From NCBI GenBank assembly GCA_030621975.1, contig JAUXGQ010000051.1, forward strand, positions 1-8,134: 8,134 nucleotides of DNA, written 5' to 3'. This DNA is from Gammaproteobacteria bacterium. Its GTDB lineage: Bacteria > Pseudomonadota > Gammaproteobacteria > Chromatiales > Chromatiaceae. This document shows, piece by piece, positions 6,321 to 8,134 of this stretch. The position numbers and the translations under genes are program-made. The notes below the pieces were generated by a model. The model saw only the letters and a list, made by a program, of their open reading frames with translations, did no database searches and had not been told where the DNA came from. How positions within the stretch are numbered: position 1 is the stretch's first letter; the number at the start of each line of letters is the position of its first letter.

Positions 6321-7676
6321 TTGACTGATCAGAAAAAAACACTTTTGGTGGTGGAAGACGATCTGGGGCTTCAAGGTCAGCTTAGGTGGAGCTTCGAGGG
6401 CATCGAAGTCAATGTAGCAGGCGACAGAGAGAGCGCGCTGGCACAACTCAGACGTTTCGAACCGGCCGTCGTGACCTTGGATCTCGGCCTGCCTCCGGAT
6501 CCCGGCGGGGTAAGCGAGGGGTTTGCCACACTGGAGCAGATTCTGGCTTTGGCGCCGGACACCAAAGTGGTCGTGGTAACCGGCCATGACGACCGCAACA
6601 ACGCGGTACGTGCCATTGGAATGGGGGCCTACGATTTTTATGAAAAGCCCATCGATCCTGAACTGCTGTCACTGGTGGTCGAGCGAGCGTGTCGGGTGCG
6701 CTATCTGGAGCGAGAGAACCGCAAGCTGTCGGCTGGGCACGCGGTCTCCCCACTGGAAGGTCTGATCGCCGTCAGTCCGGAAATGATGAAGGTGGCGCGC
6801 ATCGTCGAGAAGCTGGCGCCTGCCGACGTTTCGACCCTGATACTCGGCGAGAGCGGTACCGGTAAAGAGGTGCTGGTGAAGGCGATTCACGGGCTGAGCA
6901 ACCGTTCCGAGCATAGATTGGTTGCCATCAACTGCGCCGCCATCCCGGAGACGCTGCTGGAAAGCGAGCTATTCGGTTATGAGAAAGGTGCGTTCACGGG
7001 CGCGGCGAAGCGCACTTTGGGCAAGATCGAGGTGGCCAACGGCGGTATCTTGTTTCTTGATGAGATCGGCGATTTGTCTCAGGCCCTGCAGGCGAAGCTG
7101 CTTCGCTTTCTTCAGGAGCGGGTTATTGAACGCGTGGGCGGTCGGACTGAGATTCCGGTGGACGTGCGAGTTATCTGCGCCACGCATCGGGATCTTCCCG
7201 CGGTGGTCGCGGAGGGAGACTTTCGGCAGGACCTCTATTACCGGATCAACGAGGCGACCATAAAGGTACCGCCTTTGCGGGAGCGCCAAGGGGATGCGGT
7301 CGTACTCGCGCGGGCGTTTTTGACGCGTTTTGCCGAGCAGCACCATCGCCCGGTCAAAGGTTTCAGTGCGCAGGCGCTGGAAGCGATCGATCAGTATCAG
7401 TGGCCGGGCAACGTCCGCGAACTGGAGAATCGCGTCAAGCGCGCGCTCATCATGGCCGACGGCAATCAGATCACGGTGGAGGATCTCGAGCTCGCGGAGG
7501 TAAAACTGGGAACCGAACCGTTTAATCTACGCGAGGTCCGTGAGGTGGCGGAGTCCAGGGCGGTGCTGAGGGCACTCTGCCACACCGACAGTAACGTATC
7601 GCGTACGGCCGAAATGCTGGGGGTGACCCGTCCGACCCTCTACAACCTTATGCGGAAATACAGCATCAATGTTTGA
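6321..7676 (+). CDS. prsR: PrsR, XrtA/PEP-CTERM system sigma54-dependent response regulator
   Basis: A 451-residue NtrC-like activator, the likely phosphorylation target of PrsK. The receiver domain (about 6-125) has the acidic pocket Glu12-Asp13-Asp14, the phosphoacceptor Asp54 in VVTLDLGLPPD, Thr87 and Lys109. The receiver segment around SEGFATLEQIL is typical of this family. The AAA+ domain (about 145-375) has Walker A GESGTGKE (176-183), an intact GAFTGA loop (223-228) that contacts sigma54, Walker B ILFLDE (243-248), FRQDLYYR (301-308) with the expected arginines, and the sensor II region WPGNVRELEN (361-370). A Fis-type helix-turn-helix ends the protein (about 428-448, SRTAEMLGVTRPTLYNLM). 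The start is TTG. All parts needed for an activator of RpoN promoters are present. Known targets in the family are EPS and PEP-CTERM protein genes; the targets here are not visible from the window. Confidence 0.95.
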   Translation: MTDQKKTLLVVEDDLGLQGQLRWSFEGIEVNVAGDRESALAQLRRFEPAVVTLDLGLPPDPGGVSEGFATLEQILALAPDTKVVVVTGHDDRNNAVRAIGMGAYDFYEKPIDPELLSLVVERACRVRYLERENRKLSAGHAVSPLEGLIAVSPEMMKVARIVEKLAPADVSTLILGESGTGKEVLVKAIHGLSNRSEHRLVAINCAAIPETLLESELFGYEKGAFTGAAKRTLGKIEVANGGILFLDEIGDLSQALQAKLLRFLQERVIERVGGRTEIPVDVRVICATHRDLPAVVAEGDFRQDLYYRINEATIKVPPLRERQGDAVVLARAFLTRFAEQHHRPVKGFSAQALEAIDQYQWPGNVRELENRVKRALIMADGNQITVEDLELAEVKLGTEPFNLREVREVAESRAVLRALCHTDSNVSRTAEMLGVTRPTLYNLMRKYSINV

Positions 7677-7728
7677 ACCGGGTTGGGCGCACTATCGCTC
7701 GAATGACTACTTTGCGGGGTTTTAGATT
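7677..7728 (+). promoter_or_regulatory. prsR-prsT spacer with a possible weak sigma54 promoter
   Basis: This 52-base gap is the largest in the + strand operon and has no evident terminator hairpin. It holds TGGGCGC-N4-TCGCT at 7684-7699, in which the near-invariant GG (7685-7686) and GC (7697-7698) of a sigma54 promoter have the required ten-base spacing. The rest of the -24 element fits poorly. Initiation twelve bases downstream would fall near 7710 and give a leader of about 19 bases with GGGG (7716-7719) nine bases before the prsT ATG. This is suggestive only. Confidence 0.25.
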
Positions 7729-8134
7729 ATGCGGCACCTGATAGTCAGTGCCTTACTGGCCTTGTCGATGCTGGCGGCTGATTTGGCAGCGGCGGCATCG
7801 GCGGAAGATTATTTGCGCAATGCTCAGGAGTTTCTGGATAAGGGCGAGATAAAAGCAGCGGCCATTGAACTGAAGAATACCCTCCGGGCTGACCCTACGC
7901 GCGTCGAGGCGCGGCTCATGCTGGGGAAGATCTATGTGCGCCTGGGTGACGGCCCAAGTGCTGAAAAGGAACTAAAACGCGCGGCAAGACTGCGCGCACC
8001 CCAAGAGCGCTGGGTAAGCGCACTGGCCGAGGCCTATCTGTTGCAAGGCAAATATCAGGAAGTTCTCGATGAAATCCAGGCCGAGAGCAATCTGGCTCCG
8101 GATCTTCGCGCATCGCTGTTGACCCATCGCGGTC
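7729..8134 (+). CDS. prsT: PrsT, XrtA/PEP-CTERM system TPR-repeat protein, N-terminal fragment
   Basis: The frame is open from the ATG at 7729 to the window edge, giving 135 residues of what in this family is usually a very long TPR protein. An in-frame TAG at 7723-7725 fixes this ATG as the most upstream start. Residues 1-25 look like a Sec signal peptide: positively charged MRH, a hydrophobic run, then AAASA before Glu26. No cysteine is present there, so no lipobox is seen. Three TPR-like units follow at about 26-59 (with KGEIKAAAIELKNTLRADP), 60-93 (LGKIYVRLGDGPSAEKELKRA) and from 94 (LAEAYLLQGKYQEVLDE). Position after prsK and prsR matches the conserved gene order of exosortase A loci. 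The protein presumably acts in the periplasm through protein contacts; its precise role is not established. The identification rests on context plus repeat pattern. Confidence 0.88.
   Translation, partial: MRHLIVSALLALSMLAADLAAAASAEDYLRNAQEFLDKGEIKAAAIELKNTLRADPTRVEARLMLGKIYVRLGDGPSAEKELKRAARLRAPQERWVSALAEAYLLQGKYQEVLDEIQAESNLAPDLRASLLTHRG

Noticed and set aside
7703..7741. A 12-residue ATG frame overlapping the prsT start
   Set aside because: There is no ribosome site, and it is too short to separate from chance; a leader-peptide role has no supporting hairpin.
1..8134. tRNA/rRNA genes, CRISPR arrays, insertion sequences, attachment sites
   Set aside because: No cloverleaf, regularly spaced repeat array, transposase or terminal inverted repeats were recognised; the coding sequences are intact and closely packed.

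Overview
The window is a piece of an exopolysaccharide (EPS) and protein-sorting locus of the XrtA/PEP-CTERM (exosortase A) type. This locus type is known from environmental Gram-negative bacteria, mainly beta- and gammaproteobacteria. The DNA is moderately GC-rich and densely packed. The set sugar transferase (TIGR03013-like), prsK, prsR, prsT is the recognised hallmark. Assignment to a proteobacterium, probably gammaproteobacterial, is an inference from gene content only; nothing here fixes a genus.

Layout. Bases 1-279 hold the 3' end of a YihY/BrkB-family inner-membrane protein gene on the + strand. It ends tail-to-tail, 12 bases away, against a two-gene minus-strand operon (2586 down to 292). 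That operon encodes a nucleotide-sugar dehydrogenase of the WbpO/TviB (UDP-HexNAc) type and a UDP-glucuronate 4-epimerase-type SDR enzyme. A 214-base divergent spacer (2587-2800) carries imperfect direct repeats, inverted repeats and a very AT-rich 40-base stretch. From it the + strand operon runs rightwards: a polyprenyl-phosphate sugar-1-phosphate transferase (2801-4198), the sensor kinase PrsK (4199-6310), the sigma54-type response regulator PrsR (6321-7676) and the start of the TPR protein PrsT (7729 to the window edge).

How they fit together. The minus-strand pair would make and epimerise an activated uronic acid sugar. The sugar transferase would load the first sugar phosphate onto the lipid carrier to start EPS repeat-unit assembly. 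PrsK and PrsR form a two-component system that, in families with this architecture, acts with sigma54 (RpoN) on EPS and PEP-CTERM genes. PrsT is an exported TPR protein that co-occurs with PrsK/PrsR. The exosortase, chain-length determinant, further glycosyltransferases and PEP-CTERM substrates are not in this window and would be expected nearby.

No RNA genes, insertion sequences, CRISPR arrays or clear terminators were seen. No wholly new system is evident. The points most worth checking are the unusual control region at 2587-2800, the mismatch in expected substrates between the dehydrogenase and the epimerase, a possible sigma54 promoter before prsT, and a PrsT signal peptide without a lipobox cysteine.
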